A stretch of 64,000 nt of DNA. Origin: an uncultured Eubacteriales bacterium. Lineage in GTDB: Bacteria; Bacillota; Clostridia; Oscillospirales; CAG-382. This document shows, piece after piece, positions 8,588 through 17,110 of the stretch. The DNA is taken from the NCBI GenBank assembly GCA_934446675.1, contig CAKSEL010000011.1, forward strand, positions 1 through 64,000, in the 5' to 3' direction. Every line of letters starts with the position of its first letter. Position 1 is the stretch's first letter. Below the pieces are notes generated by a model. The model did no database searches and was not told the DNA's origin. It worked only from the letters and a program-made list of their open reading frames with translations. The position numbers were made by a program, and so were the translations under genes.

Positions 8588-9557
8588 GAAAATATTTGCC
8601 GTATTTCTCGCATTTGCCGCCGTGTGCGCCTTGCTTTGTTCGTGCGGAAAAGAAATGCGCGAGAATAAAACAGACATAGCCGTAATAGTCAAGGCGGTGG
8701 ACTCGGATTTCTGGCATAACGTCCAGGACGGCGTAAACAGCGCCGCAACCGAGCTTAACGTTTCGGTCACTTTTGAAGGCGCCGTAAACGAGGAGGACTA
8801 TTATTCCCAGAATAAGCTTATCCGCGACGCGATTGACAGAAAAGCCGACGCAATAGTGCTGTCTGCAATAAGCTATGATAAGTCGTCGGAACTTGTAAAT
8901 GAAGCCGTGAGAAACGGAATAAAGGTCGTGACGATAGACAGCTCCGTAGATTCTGACCTTGTGAATCTTTTTATCGGAACCGATAATTATAAGGCAGGGC
9001 AGAGCGCCGCAAAGACCGCGCTTGAAGGATTTTCCGGCGAGGTAAAGATCAATATCGGAATTGTAAACGTATATGAGAGCACGCAAAACGGCAGAGACCG
9101 CGAAAACGGTTTCCGAGATTATATTTCCCAATATGCAAATGCCGAAATTTCGGGCGTTGTCAATGTCAGCAGCAATACAATGAGTGCGACGGCAGGAGCA
9201 TTGTCGCTTATGTATCAGCACCCGGAAATAAACGTGCTTGTAGGCTTTAACGAGTGGACTACACTCGGCGTCGGAAACGCAATAAGCCAGCTCGGACTTT
9301 CGGGAAAAGTCAAGGGTATCGGGTTTGATACGAATGTACTCTGCGTCGAAATGGTGGAGAACGGCACGATAAACGCCCTTATAGCGCAGAATCCGTTTTC
9401 GATAGGCTATCTCGGCGTAAAGGCTGCAAACGAGCTTGTGAGCGGAAATCCTGCTTCTTTCGGAGAGGAAAAAGAGCTTTATACCGACGTTACGACGGTG
9501 ACGCGTGAAAATCTTTTTGACGACGACGTCCAGAAAATAGTGTTCAGATTCAGATAA
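8580..9557 (+). CDS. Sugar-binding lipoprotein coupled to the YesMN sensor pair
   Basis: 325 residues. Residues 1-21 form a lipoprotein signal with lipobox LCSC. The rest is a periplasmic-binding-protein type I fold of the ribose/galactose class (DSDFWHNVQDGV; ADAIVLSAISYD; VVTIDSSVDSD; LVGFNEWTTLG; VKGIGFDTN). It lacks the calcium loop of MglB. An AAAGGAG site at 8563-8569, inside the kinase gene, serves ATG 8580. No permease or ATPase follows and a terminator comes next, so it is more likely a ligand-presenting co-sensor for the kinase than part of a separate transporter. Similar binding-protein/kinase/regulator trios are known in Clostridia (XylFII-LytS type). That role is inferred from context. 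Confidence 0.85.
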   Translation: MLKKIFAVFLAFAAVCALLCSCGKEMRENKTDIAVIVKAVDSDFWHNVQDGVNSAATELNVSVTFEGAVNEEDYYSQNKLIRDAIDRKADAIVLSAISYDKSSELVNEAVRNGIKVVTIDSSVDSDLVNLFIGTDNYKAGQSAAKTALEGFSGEVKINIGIVNVYESTQNGRDRENGFRDYISQYANAEISGVVNVSSNTMSATAGALSLMYQHPEINVLVGFNEWTTLGVGNAISQLGLSGKVKGIGFDTNVLCVEMVENGTINALIAQNPFSIGYLGVKAANELVSGNPASFGEEKELYTDVTTVTRENLFDDDVQKIVFRFR

Positions 9558-9577
9558 AGAAAAAACAGTATAAATAA

Positions 9578-9611
9578 AGCGGGCATATCAGAGTATGTCC
9601 GCTCTTTTGTT
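9578..9611. terminator. Terminator between convergent genes
   Basis: AGCGGGCATA (9578-9587) pairs over ten positions, with one G-U, to TATGTCCGCT (9594-9603), followed by a T-rich run. It lies between the lipoprotein gene (plus) and the rhamnosidase gene (minus) and may serve both. Confidence 0.75.
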
Positions 9612-11684
9612 TTATAAAGTGTTGTTTTTGTAAATGTCGTCCGCAAAGTATTTGCCGAAAATGTATACCGGAACCGCCGACCATCCGTGACACAGGCTTC
9701 CTGCCTTTGAAAAGTCGTCCGCACCCTTGTCGGTTTCCCAGAATGTGTCCGCGCCGCGCTTTATCATGTTTCCCCAGCGCTTTTCAATTTCATCAAGCAC
9801 GGTATTCTTTCCGTTTTGGGTTTTCAGTAACACCTCGTATCTGAAGATAGTCATGCTTAACGAATCCGAAAGCAGCTCAGGGCTTGTCATGGATTTTATT
9901 ACAGCTTTTTCGAGATTTTCCGGAACCGCGCCGCAGTACAGCATAAGCGACTGAGTAAGTACGTGCATAGCCTTTTTGTCACCGAGCCTTGTTATGTAAG
10001 CGCCGCTGTTTTCGTCAAAGAATGACTTGTGCGTGTTTTCGGCAAGCTTTTTTGCGGCGTTTTGGTATTTGCCGCCGTCAATTCCGATACAGCCGAAAAT
10101 TTTTGAACAGCACATGAGCGCGTCGCTCACAAAGGCGCATAACGGCGCTTCGTACAGCTTTTCATCATTGCCGTAGCGTTCGTGTCCTTCAAGACCGTTC
10201 TGCCACTCGTAGAAATTCCAGTGGTCGTTTCCTGTATAAAGCGGAATAAGCCCGTTTTCGTCAATGCGGCTTATAAATCCGTCGGCAATCTTTTCGAGTA
10301 CGCACACAAATTCGTGTTCAAAATTCCTGTCGCCGGAATACAGCATATATTCATATACCTGACGCAGGAAAACCGCGGTAAAGCTCGGAATGGTAATGGG
10401 TTCGCGCCCCGGAGAACAAAGCTCAAGCAGACCATCGCTTTCTCTGTATGAATGTGACATCAGCACAAGAGCCGCCTTTGCGAATTCAAATTCTCCGAAA
10501 GCATAATATCCGCATAACATCTGAACGCGGCTGTCCATAGCATACAGCGCCTGTTCGCGCCACGGGCAGTCCTCGTAGTGCTCGTGCATACAAAGCCTGA
10601 GCGTTTTTACTCCGGTGTTATATATCATCTTGTGTAGTCCGTCCGTAACGGGGCAGGGCAGAATGTTCAGAGGATAGTCCGACGGTCTTATGCCGGCGCG
10701 GATAATTTCCGCCGAACGGGAATAGACATGTACCTGCAAAAATCTGAGACCTATTCTCTGATACGGATAGAAAAATTCGTTAAGTCCGGGTTTTGCAACG
10801 TATCTGAAACAGAAGTTTCTCGAACCGAGCTTGCTTCTCACTCTCATATCGTCGCAGTGCTCGCCGTAGCCTATGAGAATTTCGGCTTTTCCGGGAACGT
10901 TTATGCACAGATCCAAAAATCCCGCACTCTCACCGCCGAGGTCAAAGATAAAATAACAGCCGTCGGCATTGTCGTTTTCAGACAGTTCGGCTTTGAAGCC
11001 GTTTTCGGTGCGTTTTATAAAACTGTCATCGCGCGAGGAAAGAAAAGCCGCGTACATTCTGTCGGCTTTGGGCGCACCTTTGATACTGTCGGAAAATACG
11101 CCTTTTGCCGTAAGCTTTCCTGTATGCGGCGCGCCTATTTTCAGCTTTTTTATGGGACGCATTGCAAAGTTTCGGATTTTTTCAACCTCAATACTCCGGC
11201 AGACCTCATAAGACTCCGACGTTTCGTCGTATTCGGCATTGAACCCTAACTGATTTGACAGCTTTTCCTTTTTGTCAAGAAATCCGAAAGCACGTGATGA
11301 AAGTATGTCCGCGCCGCTGCAAAGAATTTCCTTTTTGTTTTGCGTCAGCGTAAATATAATGCCGGGAACGCCCTTCGAGCGCGTCGAAAAATTCTCGCCG
11401 CAGACGTAGTGACCTATTTCAAGGGTGTTTTTTCCGTTTTTGCAAAGCTCGGTTATGTCGAGCACGTCGTAAAACGGCCGTGAATCGTAGTCCTCATACT
11501 GACCGCAGTCGGCAAAAATGCCGTTTACCGTGACCGAATATGTCGTGAACGCGCTTATGTATAAAAGCACGTTTTCGCAAAGCGGTATGTCAAAATCCGC
11601 TTTGTATGTGAAAAATCCGTGTACGGTGTTTTCGTCACAGCCTTTCGCGGCAATCCACTTTGCATTTTCAAATATTTTTTCCAT
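9612..11684 (-). CDS. GH78-like alpha-L-rhamnosidase family protein
   Basis: 690 residues with no signal peptide, so cytoplasmic. The N-terminal half is beta-rich, as in the jelly-roll modules of GH78 enzymes (KWIAAKG start; FTYKADFDI; YSVTVNG). The (alpha/alpha)6 barrel begins near residue 365 with the family hallmark HEHYEDCPWREQALYAMD, equivalent to the DCPxRE segment holding a catalytic acid. GH78 enzymes remove terminal L-rhamnose from plant glycans and glycosides. The protein is shorter than many secreted rhamnosidases, which fits an intracellular enzyme acting on imported oligosaccharides. It is preceded by its own consensus promoter and by an AraC regulator on the same strand. Rhamnose specificity is inferred from the family only. 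Confidence 0.8.
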   Translation of the reverse strand: MEKIFENAKWIAAKGCDENTVHGFFTYKADFDIPLCENVLLYISAFTTYSVTVNGIFADCGQYEDYDSRPFYDVLDITELCKNGKNTLEIGHYVCGENFSTRSKGVPGIIFTLTQNKKEILCSGADILSSRAFGFLDKKEKLSNQLGFNAEYDETSESYEVCRSIEVEKIRNFAMRPIKKLKIGAPHTGKLTAKGVFSDSIKGAPKADRMYAAFLSSRDDSFIKRTENGFKAELSENDNADGCYFIFDLGGESAGFLDLCINVPGKAEILIGYGEHCDDMRVRSKLGSRNFCFRYVAKPGLNEFFYPYQRIGLRFLQVHVYSRSAEIIRAGIRPSDYPLNILPCPVTDGLHKMIYNTGVKTLRLCMHEHYEDCPWREQALYAMDSRVQMLCGYYAFGEFEFAKAALVLMSHSYRESDGLLELCSPGREPITIPSFTAVFLRQVYEYMLYSGDRNFEHEFVCVLEKIADGFISRIDENGLIPLYTGNDHWNFYEWQNGLEGHERYGNDEKLYEAPLCAFVSDALMCCSKIFGCIGIDGGKYQNAAKKLAENTHKSFFDENSGAYITRLGDKKAMHVLTQSLMLYCGAVPENLEKAVIKSMTSPELLSDSLSMTIFRYEVLLKTQNGKNTVLDEIEKRWGNMIKRGADTFWETDKGADDFSKAGSLCHGWSAVPVYIFGKYFADDIYKNNTL

Positions 11685-11724
11685 AGTCTTTACACTCTCT
11701 CCTGAAATTGTACCGTGTTTTGGA

Positions 11725-11753
11725 ATTATAGCACTTTACGGCGCGTATGTCAA
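11725..11753 (-). promoter_or_regulatory. Full-consensus promoter of the GH78-like gene
   Basis: Read on the minus strand: TTGACA (11753-11748), 17-bp spacer, TATAAT (11730-11725). It lies wholly in the 75-bp gap after the AraC stop codon, so the glycosidase can be expressed without its regulator. Confidence 0.8.
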
Positions 11754-11759
11754 TGTGTT

Positions 11760-12554
11760 TCAAATACTTCCGTTGTATTTTTCGGCGCACATATGCCGGT
11801 ATTTCATGGGCGACATTCCGACGGCGCGTTTGAAACAGTCGGTAAAATACTGCTGACAGCCGAAACCGCAGCTTTCCGCAATTTCCGTCATGCCGTAGCG
11901 CGTTGACCAGAGCATTTGCTTTGCCGCGTTTATTCTTACCGTCACAAGATACTCGTGCGCCGTGATGCCGAACGCTTTTTTGAAAACAAACCGGAATCGC
12001 GATTCGCTCATTGATACGTGTTTTGCCATGTCGGCTGACGAAATGTGCCCGCGGTAATTCTGCTCTATATATATCTTCGCTTTTTCCATTACGGGGTAGC
12101 TGAAATTCGTACCGCGTTTTACGTGTTCGGCGTCGTCCGCAATTTCGCTTAAGATCATGAGAAACAGACCGCCGTAATATATTTTGTCGGTGTCCTGTTC
12201 GCTTAAAAGTATGAGTTTTTTTAACTTTTCCTTAATGCTGCCGCCGTGCAGAGAAAAAAAGTATTCGGGAAGCGACGAAAGCCTTTGCGCAATAAGACCG
12301 CCGCACTCAAATTTCAGAAACATGGTTTTGAACGGCAGCAGACTGTTTCTTTTCTGACCAGGACGCGCGATAAGAATGTGGTCCTTCTTTACGGGTATCT
12401 CTTTTTTGTCAAGATACGTAAAAAGTCCGTCCTCAATGTAATATTCTATCTCAAACCCCGTGCATATGCGTTCGGGAGATATTTTCAGCGTGCCGAACTC
12501 GGAGCAGTCAAAATATCCGCAGTTTATTTTTTCGGGAAGAAAAAGATTTTCCAT
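11760..12554 (-). CDS. AraC family transcriptional regulator
   Basis: 264 residues. A cupin-like N-terminal half (about 1-150), expected to bind a sugar or small ligand, is joined to a C-terminal double helix-turn-helix (about 165-262). The latter shows SMSESRFRFVFKKAFG and the second-helix signature ESCGFGCQQYFTDCFKRAVGMSP. A GAGGTGA ribosome site precedes ATG 12554. It lies upstream of the GH78-like gene on the same strand and divergent from the DUF5107/TPR gene. Repeated TCAGTC elements in the shared promoter region are candidate binding sites. It likely controls both neighbours in response to a glycan. Confidence 0.88.
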   Translation of the reverse strand: MENLFLPEKINCGYFDCSEFGTLKISPERICTGFEIEYYIEDGLFTYLDKKEIPVKKDHILIARPGQKRNSLLPFKTMFLKFECGGLIAQRLSSLPEYFFSLHGGSIKEKLKKLILLSEQDTDKIYYGGLFLMILSEIADDAEHVKRGTNFSYPVMEKAKIYIEQNYRGHISSADMAKHVSMSESRFRFVFKKAFGITAHEYLVTVRINAAKQMLWSTRYGMTEIAESCGFGCQQYFTDCFKRAVGMSPMKYRHMCAEKYNGSI

Positions 12555-12563
12555 ATACTCACC

Positions 12564-12592
12564 TCAGTCGGAAATCTTAAAAAATCAGTCGG
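12564..12592. repeat. Direct repeats TCAGTCGG, candidate AraC operator
   Basis: TCAGTCGG occurs at 12564-12571 and 12585-12592, starts 21 bp (two helical turns) apart, ending one base before the -35 box of the rightward promoter. An inverted copy (GACTGATTTT, 12650-12659) matches AAAATCAGTC at 12581-12590 over ten bases. Confidence 0.55.
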
Positions 12593-12621
12593 TTTGTATC
12601 TATACGCCGCACCTTTATTAT
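12593..12621 (+). promoter_or_regulatory. Rightward promoter for the DUF5107/TPR gene
   Basis: TTTGTA (12593-12598), 17-bp spacer, TATTAT (12616-12621). Both boxes deviate from consensus and the -35 abuts the TCAGTCGG repeats, as expected of a promoter that needs an AraC-type activator. Confidence 0.45.
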
Positions 12622-12648
12622 TGTACACTGTTTCTATCAAAAAGTAAA
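12620..12648 (-). promoter_or_regulatory. Leftward promoter for the AraC regulator
   Basis: On the minus strand: TTTACT (12648-12643), 17-bp spacer, TACAAT (12625-12620). Its -10 abuts the rightward -10, so the two promoters probably compete. Confidence 0.5.
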
Positions 12649-12659
12649 GGACTGATTTT

Positions 12660-15600
12660 GTGGAAACCGTAAAAATAAGCGTGGTTAAAACCGTAATACC
12701 GACATACCCGGAACCTGCCGCCGAGGAACTTCCGATGTTTGCCGAAAACAGGGTTCATCAGAGAACAAGCGGAAATCCGTATCCCAATAAAGTCGTGCTT
12801 GCCGTAAACCGTAAAGAAAAGACAGATAAGGAATACGACGTTGTTGTACTCGAAAACGAATATCTTAAAATAGAAATTCTGCCGGAAATAGGCGGACGCA
12901 TATATTCCGCGCTCGACAAGACAACGGGATATGACTTTTTCTATAAGCAGCACGTAATAAAGCCCGCGCTTATAGGAGCGCTCGGCTCGTGGATATCGGG
13001 CGGCGTGGAATTCAACTGGCCCTTTCATCACAGAGCGTCGGGATTTATGCCCTGCGATTATAAGACCGAAACACTGCCGGACGGAAGCGCCGTGTGCCGC
13101 CTTTCCGAGTACGATCCTACCGACGGTATGAAAGGCATGGTAAGTATAATTCTTCGTCCCGGCGAAAAGCGCTTTGAAACCGCGGTAAGACTGTATAACC
13201 GCACAAATACGCCGCGTTCATTTCTGTGGTGGGAGAATGCCGCGGTGCCTGTGCATGAAAAATACCGCATTTTCTTTCCCGAGGACGTTACATATGTCAA
13301 CTTCCACTATCTGAAGTCGCGTATGCCGTACCCGACGGCAGGCGAAACGGTTTATAACGGAATACCCATGAAAGAGCCGCGTGACATATCGTGGCACAAA
13401 AACACCGTCAATGCTACAAGCTACTTTGCGTGCGCGTCGGACTATGACTTTTTCGGAGGCTACGATTACGCCAAAGAGTGCGGAGTCGTGCATATAGGCG
13501 ACCATAATATTTCGCCCGGAAAGAAAATGTTCACATGGGGATACGGCGACCTTTCAAAGTGCTGGGAAAACGCGCTTACCGATACCGACGGACAGTACGC
13601 CGAGCTTATGGCAGGCTCGTATTCGGATAATCAGCCGAATTTTTCGTGGCTTGACGCATACGAAACAAAGTGCTTTTCTGAATACTGGTATCCCGTGTCG
13701 AAAGTCGGCTCTCCAAACTTTGCAAACCTTGACGCGGCTTTCAGACTTGACCGTAAAGAAGAGAAACTGTATGTTCAGTCTACAAAGACGTTCGGCAACG
13801 TGAAAATTACGCTGTACGACGGTGAAAAAACGTATTTTGAAACGCACCGCACGCTTACTCCCGATAAATGCCTTGATTTTGACGCCGGCAATGTGCCTGA
13901 GGGTGTTACAGCCGAGATAAAAGACGGGAACGGAGAAGTAATCGCGTCCTATACTTTCCGTAGGCACGATAAATTCAAGTGCCCCGAAACAATTACGGAT
14001 ATGCCGGAGGCTGCGTCTATGGACAGCGCCGAACAGCTTTATCTTGCAGGCGTTCATGTAAACCAGTACCGCGATCCTGCGGTAAGCCCCGACGTATACT
14101 GGAAAAAGGCTCTCGAACGCGACATAAATCACATCCCGTCGCTTATAGAACTTGCAAGATTTGAATATCTGCATTTGAATTACGAAAACGCGCTTGAATA
14201 CGCAGAGAAAGCCATAAAAAATCTGAGTCTTTTCAATACGCGCCATAAGAGCGGAGAGGCGTACTATGTTTACGCTCAGATCCTGGAGGCTCTTTGCAGA
14301 TACAAAGAGGCATACGATTTCTATTATAAAGCTGCTTGGTGCGCGGACAGCGTTTCAAAGGCAATGACGAGAATTTCAATGCTTGATATAAGAAATTCCG
14401 ACTATAAAAAAGCATACGAACACGCGTCCAATGCGCTAAAATACGGTACAGATAACAGAGAAGCGATGTTCGTGCTTGTGACTGCCGCAAAAAAGCTCGG
14501 AAAAGATACGGACGGCTTTGTTTCCGAAAGCCTGAAGTCCGATCCGCTCGACCACCTTATGAGATTTGCCGCGAAAACCGGGGATTTCTGCGATATTCTT
14601 GACAGCGATCCCTTCCGCACAAGCCTTGTTCTGCTTGAAACGCTTGATTCCTGCGGACTTTACGGTGACGCCGTAATGCTGCTTTGCGAAATTGAAAAGC
14701 ATAAAAAGAATAGCGCGACGTCAATGCTTTATTATCTTCGCGCCTACTTCAAAAATCTGTGCGGAAAAGAGTTTGATGACGACCTTGAACTTGCAAAAAA
14801 CGCAAAGACCGGGCATTTTTATCCGTCGCTTGCAATCGAGCGCTGCGCACTTGAATTTGCTGTAAAGAAGAAAAATACGGCGCACGCAAAAATGCTTCTC
14901 GGCTGTCTTTTGTACGGCAAAAAACATTATTCCGACGCGGCAAGCCTCTGGGAACAGTGCGATGATGTAATTTCGCTGAGAAACCTTGCCGTTGCATACT
15001 TCAGCCATCTCGGAAAGAGAGACGAGGCGCTTGCGCTTATGAAAAAGGCGTGCGATACCGACAAAGACAGCGCACAGCTCAAATATGAAACCGCCGTGCT
15101 TATGGATATGCTCACAACAGCGCCCGAAATCAAAGCGGAATTTCTCGAAACCCACCCGTTTGACCGCGACGATTATTTTGTTGAGCTTTCAAAGGCTTAC
15201 AATCAGATGTTCAGACCCGAAAAGGCTTTAGAAGTGCTGCAAAGCAGACGCTTTATACCCTGCGAGGGCGGAGAACACGCAATAGCGGACGAGTATATTT
15301 TTGCGCATCTGGTGCTCGGAAAGCAGAAGTTTGATAACGGAGACTGTAAAGGCGCGCTCGAAATGTTCAGAGCCGGACAGACCTTCCCCAAAACACTCGG
15401 CGCCGGAATATGGAACCATTGCAAGCTGATACCCTTGCGTTATCATGAGGCGCTTTGCCTTGAAAAACTCGGAAACCAGAGCAAAGCAAATGAAATATTT
15501 GAATACATCGCAAATACCGAGGTCGAATATTTCAGCAATATAAACTTAAAGGAACTGCCGTATTTCAAAGCCAAGAGCCTTATGCATCTCGGAAATACGC

Positions 15601-15875
15601 TTGTCGCGGATAAAATAATAACAAAGTACCGCCGCGAATGGGAAAAGACGGAAAAGGTCACGGATAACGGATATTTCTGCACGACGCCGTTCTTTATAAG
15701 CTTTGTAGACGACGCAAAAAGACAAAGACGCGCACAGCATCTCTATCTCAATTCGCTTATTCTCGACCTTACCGGAGAACCCGATAAGGCAAAAGAATTT
15801 CTTGCCGAAAGCTGTAAACTCAAAAACGAAAATCTTACGGCGCTTTTCTTTGAAAAGTACGGCTTTGTAGAATAA
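12660..15875 (+). CDS. DUF5107 and tetratricopeptide-repeat protein
   Basis: 1071 residues, cytoplasmic. The N-terminal part (about 1-420) matches the DUF5107 type. It is a beta-rich, galactose-mutarotase/beta-sandwich-like region with EYLKIEILPEIGGRIYSA, SGGVEFNWPFHH and, later, WWENAAVPVHEKYRIFFP. The C-terminal 600 residues are helical TPR-like repeats (for example NYENALEYAEKAIKNL and RDEALALMKKACD). Proteins of this layout occur beside glycoside hydrolases and AraC regulators, but the reaction is not established. Conserved Glu, Asp and His in the N-terminal region would allow a carbohydrate-active role. The start is GTG, with AAAGG at 12646-12650. It sits divergent to the AraC regulator and is closed by a terminator at 15899. 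Confidence 0.75.
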   Translation: METVKISVVKTVIPTYPEPAAEELPMFAENRVHQRTSGNPYPNKVVLAVNRKEKTDKEYDVVVLENEYLKIEILPEIGGRIYSALDKTTGYDFFYKQHVIKPALIGALGSWISGGVEFNWPFHHRASGFMPCDYKTETLPDGSAVCRLSEYDPTDGMKGMVSIILRPGEKRFETAVRLYNRTNTPRSFLWWENAAVPVHEKYRIFFPEDVTYVNFHYLKSRMPYPTAGETVYNGIPMKEPRDISWHKNTVNATSYFACASDYDFFGGYDYAKECGVVHIGDHNISPGKKMFTWGYGDLSKCWENALTDTDGQYAELMAGSYSDNQPNFSWLDAYETKCFSEYWYPVSKVGSPNFANLDAAFRLDRKEEKLYVQSTKTFGNVKITLYDGEKTYFETHRTLTPDKCLDFDAGNVPEGVTAEIKDGNGEVIASYTFRRHDKFKCPETITDMPEAASMDSAEQLYLAGVHVNQYRDPAVSPDVYWKKALERDINHIPSLIELARFEYLHLNYENALEYAEKAIKNLSLFNTRHKSGEAYYVYAQILEALCRYKEAYDFYYKAAWCADSVSKAMTRISMLDIRNSDYKKAYEHASNALKYGTDNREAMFVLVTAAKKLGKDTDGFVSESLKSDPLDHLMRFAAKTGDFCDILDSDPFRTSLVLLETLDSCGLYGDAVMLLCEIEKHKKNSATSMLYYLRAYFKNLCGKEFDDDLELAKNAKTGHFYPSLAIERCALEFAVKKKNTAHAKMLLGCLLYGKKHYSDAASLWEQCDDVISLRNLAVAYFSHLGKRDEALALMKKACDTDKDSAQLKYETAVLMDMLTTAPEIKAEFLETHPFDRDDYFVELSKAYNQMFRPEKALEVLQSRRFIPCEGGEHAIADEYIFAHLVLGKQKFDNGDCKGALEMFRAGQTFPKTLGAGIWNHCKLIPLRYHEALCLEKLGNQSKANEIFEYIANTEVEYFSNINLKELPYFKAKSLMHLGNTLVADKIITKYRREWEKTEKVTDNGYFCTTPFFISFVDDAKRQRRAQHLYLNSLILDLTGEPDKAKEFLAESCKLKNENLTALFFEKYGFVE

Positions 15876-15898
15876 AATATAATTCAATAATCTTAATT

Positions 15899-15934
15899 GC
15901 CGCTTTTGTTTTTATTAACAGGGGCGGCTTTTTT
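15899..15934 (+). terminator. Terminator after the DUF5107/TPR gene
   Basis: GCCGC (15899-15903) pairs with GCGGC (15924-15928), followed by six T residues. The loop is long, so this is a modest terminator. Confidence 0.55.
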
Positions 15935-15962
15935 GAGCCGTGCCAAAAAATAATCTTAAAAC

Positions 15963-15980
15963 ACTTTACTTTTGTAAAGT
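15963..15980. promoter_or_regulatory. Palindromic operator candidate over the -35 box
   Basis: ACTTTAC-TTTT-GTAAAGT is a perfect 7-bp inverted repeat that covers the whole -35 box. A TrpR-superfamily regulator is the first gene downstream, so autoregulation by that protein is a natural hypothesis. Confidence 0.5.
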
Positions 15981-15993
15981 AATTTGCTATAAT
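15965..15993 (+). promoter_or_regulatory. Promoter of the yerC-mutS operon
   Basis: TTTACT (15965-15970), 17-bp spacer, perfect TATAAT (15988-15993), 50 bp before the first start codon. Confidence 0.65.
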
Positions 15994-16042
15994 AATATAA
16001 TAATGAGAAAATGAAAGGGACGCAAGGCGTCTTGGTGATAAA

Positions 16043-16336
16043 ATGAACGAGAAACTGAAAAGTCCGCTTGTCAATAACCTGTTCCGTGCGGTGCTTTCGC
16101 TTGAGAGCATAGAGGAGTGCTACGACTTTTTCGAGGATCTTTGCACGGTTGCGGAAATTAACGAGATGGCAAAAAGAATTGCCGCGGCGCATATGCTTTC
16201 GGAAGGAAGAAAATACACCGAAATAGCGGACGATACCGGGCTTTCGACCGCAACCATAAGCCGCGTTAACCGCTGTCTGAAATACGGCAGCGACGGATAC
16301 GCAAGAGCGCTTTCGAGGATAGAATATGAGAAATGA
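16043..16336 (+). CDS. yerC: YerC/YecD family TrpR-related regulator
   Basis: A 97-residue all-helical protein of the YerC/YecD group in the TrpR superfamily. The helix-turn-helix is seen in EGRKYTEIADDTGLSTATISRVNRCL (in two parts, about residues 52-78). Trp repressor proper binds tryptophan; the ligand of YerC-type members is not established. A GGTGAT ribosome site precedes the start, and a small GACGC/GCGTC hairpin lies just upstream (16019-16031). It overlaps the methyltransferase start by 11 bases and heads an operon running to mutS. The palindrome in the promoter suggests it represses its own operon. Confidence 0.88.
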   Translation: MNEKLKSPLVNNLFRAVLSLESIEECYDFFEDLCTVAEINEMAKRIAAAHMLSEGRKYTEIADDTGLSTATISRVNRCLKYGSDGYARALSRIEYEK

Positions 16337-17105
16337 GAGCTACGGAAAATACCTGTCGGAGGTATACGACGTTTTCAACGCGGATATAGACTATAAGGCA
16401 TGGGCGGATTTTCTTGAAAAATGCTTTGAGAAATACGCCTGTACCGAGGTAAAGCATATAAACGAAATAGCCTGCGGAACTGGAAGTATGTCTGTCGAAC
16501 TCTCAAAGAGAGGATATACGCTCACCTGCTCTGACCTTTCGGACGAAATGCTGTGCCTTGCCGACGCAAAGGCGAGAAATAACGGCTGCCGCAATATTGT
16601 TTTTGCCAATCAGGATATGAGAAGCTTTTCGGACTCGGTAAAGGCGCAGGGCGTTATCTGCCTGCTTGACAGCGTTAACTGCCTGACCTCTCCCAAAGAC
16701 GTAAAGGCTTGTTTTGAAAGCGCGGCGTCGGTGCTCGACAACGGCGGAGTTTTTTTGTTTGACATTAATTCAAAATATAAATTCGAGAACGTGTACTCCG
16801 ATAACGCCTTTGTGCTTGAAGATGAAGGCGTCGTGTGTACATGGCAGAATTTTTATAACGAAAAGAATAGGATATGCGACTTTTATCTGACTTTCTTTAT
16901 CGAAAACGGTGACGGAACGTACAGCCGCCATGACGAAGAAGTAAGAGAGCGTATGTATACCGAAAAACAGATAAGAAAATATCTTTCGGAAAGCGGATTT
17001 GAAACAGCCGGAGTGTTTTCGGATTTCGGTTTCGGCAAAGCCGACGAAAATAAGGATGAAAGACTGTGTTTTGCCGCAGTAAAAAAGCAAAACAGCGCGG
17101 AGTAG
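16326..17105 (+). CDS. Class I SAM-dependent methyltransferase
   Basis: 259 residues with a Rossmann-type methyltransferase fold. Motif I is EIACGTGSMSVELSKRG (about 46-62), followed by the acidic end of strand 2 (CSDLSDEMLCLADAKA), motif II-like ANQDMRSF and the post-motif CLLDSVNCL. The substrate is unknown; similar small proteins in Clostridia are annotated only as class I methyltransferases. It overlaps yerC and is followed six bases later by hslO, so it is cotranscribed with general housekeeping and stress genes. Confidence 0.85.
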   Translation: MRNESYGKYLSEVYDVFNADIDYKAWADFLEKCFEKYACTEVKHINEIACGTGSMSVELSKRGYTLTCSDLSDEMLCLADAKARNNGCRNIVFANQDMRSFSDSVKAQGVICLLDSVNCLTSPKDVKACFESAASVLDNGGVFLFDINSKYKFENVYSDNAFVLEDEGVVCTWQNFYNEKNRICDFYLTFFIENGDGTYSRHDEEVRERMYTEKQIRKYLSESGFETAGVFSDFGFGKADENKDERLCFAAVKKQNSAE

Positions 17106-17110
17106 AATAA

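Noticed and set aside
16011..16046. Eleven-codon open frame overlapping the yerC start (ATGA)
   Set aside because: It has no good ribosome site and an unremarkable composition, so a leader peptide is not supported.
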